Shown: positions 11,994-12,907 of the stretch, piece by piece
How the letters are laid out: each line of letters starts with the position of its first letter
Position numbering within the stretch: the stretch's first letter is position 1
Assembly (NCBI GenBank): GCA_013812265.1
Contig: JACCTQ010000264.1
Location: 1-12,907, forward strand
Reading direction: 5' to 3'
DNA length: 12,907 bases
DNA from: Actinomycetota bacterium
GTDB taxonomy: Bacteria; Actinomycetota; Thermoleophilia; Gaiellales; Gaiellaceae
The notes under the pieces: generated by a model
Seen by the model: the letters and a program-made list of their open reading frames with translations, nothing else
What the model was told of the DNA's origin: nothing
Databases searched by the model: none
Translations under genes and position numbers: made by a program

Positions 11994-12907
11994 TGTCCTA
12001 CCCACGGACGTTGTGAACGCGGCTGATCGGGGGCCGGTTTCCGAGCGAGCTGTGTGGCCGTGTCCGGTTGTAGTGGTTGAGCCAGTGTGGCAGCGCCTGG
12101 TTGCGGTTCGATGTGAGCGGTAGGCGAGTCCGTAGGCCCACTCGCGGCCCATCGTTTGGTGGAAGCGTTCGACCTTGCCGTTGGTGCGGGGCCGGTAGGG
12201 CTCGGTGGTCAGATGTCGGACGCGGTGGGCGGCGAGCAGCTCGCGCAGCGAGCGGTTCTTGACGTCGCTGAAGCCGTTGTCGGTCATCAGCCGGCGCGCG
12301 ACGATCTCGTGCTGGGCGAAGAAGGCGAGCGCGCGTTCGAGGAAGCCGGTCACCGTCGCGGCTTTCTCGTCGGGATGGAGCTCGACGTAGGCGAGCCGGG
12401 AGTGGTCGTCGACGATCGCGTGCGCGTAGTCGTAGCCGACCCTGGTCTCGGACCGCATCCAGTTGCGGTGGCGCTGGGAGCGGTCGCCGGTCACCTTGTG
12501 GCCCGGCCGCAGGAAGCGCGCGTAGCGGCTCGTGTCCATGTGCAGCAGGTCACCGGGGCAGGGCCACTCGTACCTGTTGGCTGGCTCCTTGCCCGGCCGC
12601 GGCGGCCGCGAGATCCCGGCTCGGCGGAGCACCTTCGAGACAGTCGAGTGTGCAAAGCCGGTCGCGCCGGCGACCAACCTCGGCCCCCAACCCGTCTCGC
12701 GGCGACAGGCGCAGATCGCCTCCTCGAGCTGCGGGGCGAGTTGACGCGGCGAGCGGCCCGGACGGCTCGAGCGATCGAACAGACACGACAGCGCCCGCCG
12801 CGCCTCCTCACCGGCCTCGCACCAGCGATGCCACCAACGATGCGCCGTCGCCGGCGAGACATTGAAGCGCTCAGCAGCGGCCCTGATCGAGCAGCCGCCC
12901 TCATTCG
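11994..12907 (-). mobile_element. IS481-family insertion sequence, right part (left end beyond window)
   Basis: One terminus is visible on the plus strand at 11994, beginning TGTCCTACCCACGGACGTTG. IS481-family ends start with TGT, and the transposase stop codon (TAG, 12000-11998) lies inside this end, as is usual. The transposase runs off the window. The target duplication cannot be checked because the other end is missing. Confidence 0.8.
11998..12907 (-). pseudogene. IS481-family transposase, frameshifted and cut by the window end
   Basis: DDE transposase, read on the minus strand. From the window edge one frame gives a helix-turn-helix (RAAAERFNVSPATAHRWW), then FDRSSRPGRSPRQL and ETGWGPRLVAGATG, and the catalytic domain: D in HMDTSRYARF (codon at 12536), D in MTDNGFSD (12281) and E in NGKVERFHQ (12170). 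The family stretch TRVGYDYAHAIVDDHSRLAY is intact. After WAYGLAYRS the frame is lost near 12109-12113. One frame over, the expected C-terminus resumes as NRNQALPHWLNHYN, then RPHSSLGNRPPISRVHN and a stop at 11998. A single-base deletion restores the usual spacing. No slippery sequence is visible, so this looks like decay, not programmed frameshifting. About the first 25 residues lie outside the window. Confidence 0.85.

Noticed and set aside
12105..12125. Programmed frameshift in the transposase.
   Set aside because: There is no A-rich or other slippery heptamer at the site, and IS481 transposases are normally a single frame.
12491..12904. A 137-codon minus-strand open frame at the window end.
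   Set aside because: It is another frame of the transposase; the correct frame shows the helix-turn-helix and joins the DDE domain without a stop.

Overview
The window is high-GC, gene-dense bacterial DNA, most likely from an actinobacterium and possibly from the class Thermoleophilia. I infer this from base composition, an RpoD-type sigma factor with a short region 1.1, ThyX, an ECF sigma/anti-sigma pair, secreted proteins with Ig-like tails, and several GTG starts that look leaderless. No rRNA, tRNA or CRISPR array was seen.

Left part (1-3149): a GNAT acetyltransferase (+) faces a small zinc-ribbon gene, the primary sigma factor and a type II asparaginase (all on the minus strand). Two copies of a palindromic repeat element lie here, one cut by the window start and one touching the sigma factor stop codon.

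Middle (3150-6192): an Fpg/Nei DNA glycosylase whose family N-terminus is only recovered if translation starts at an ATT codon; a DHp-type histidine protein with a degenerate ATPase half; an MptA/FolE2-type GTP cyclohydrolase; and PlsY. Genes are packed with convergent overlaps (35 bp and 4 bp).

6193-8050: a 240-bp non-coding stretch with a third copy of the repeat, expanded into three tandem hairpin units. Then come a Mn/Fe superoxide dismutase and a secreted cupredoxin-fold protein without the Cys/His/Met copper ligands, both on the minus strand, separated by a strong hairpin.

8213-11992: a compact SDR with altered catalytic residues, an ECF sigma factor overlapped by its membrane anti-sigma partner (GTGA), the thymidylate synthase ThyX on the minus strand, and a secreted M23-type peptidase (+).

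Right edge (11994-12907): the end of an IS481-family element, one base after the peptidase stop codon, with a frameshifted transposase running off the window.

The most unusual content is the repeat family: five hairpin units with near-constant spacing and compensating stem changes, some preceded by a second palindrome, touching gene edges in both orientations. The ATT start of the glycosylase comes next. Three genes touch pterin/folate metabolism (the cyclohydrolase, ThyX and, tentatively, the SDR), but they are not one operon.
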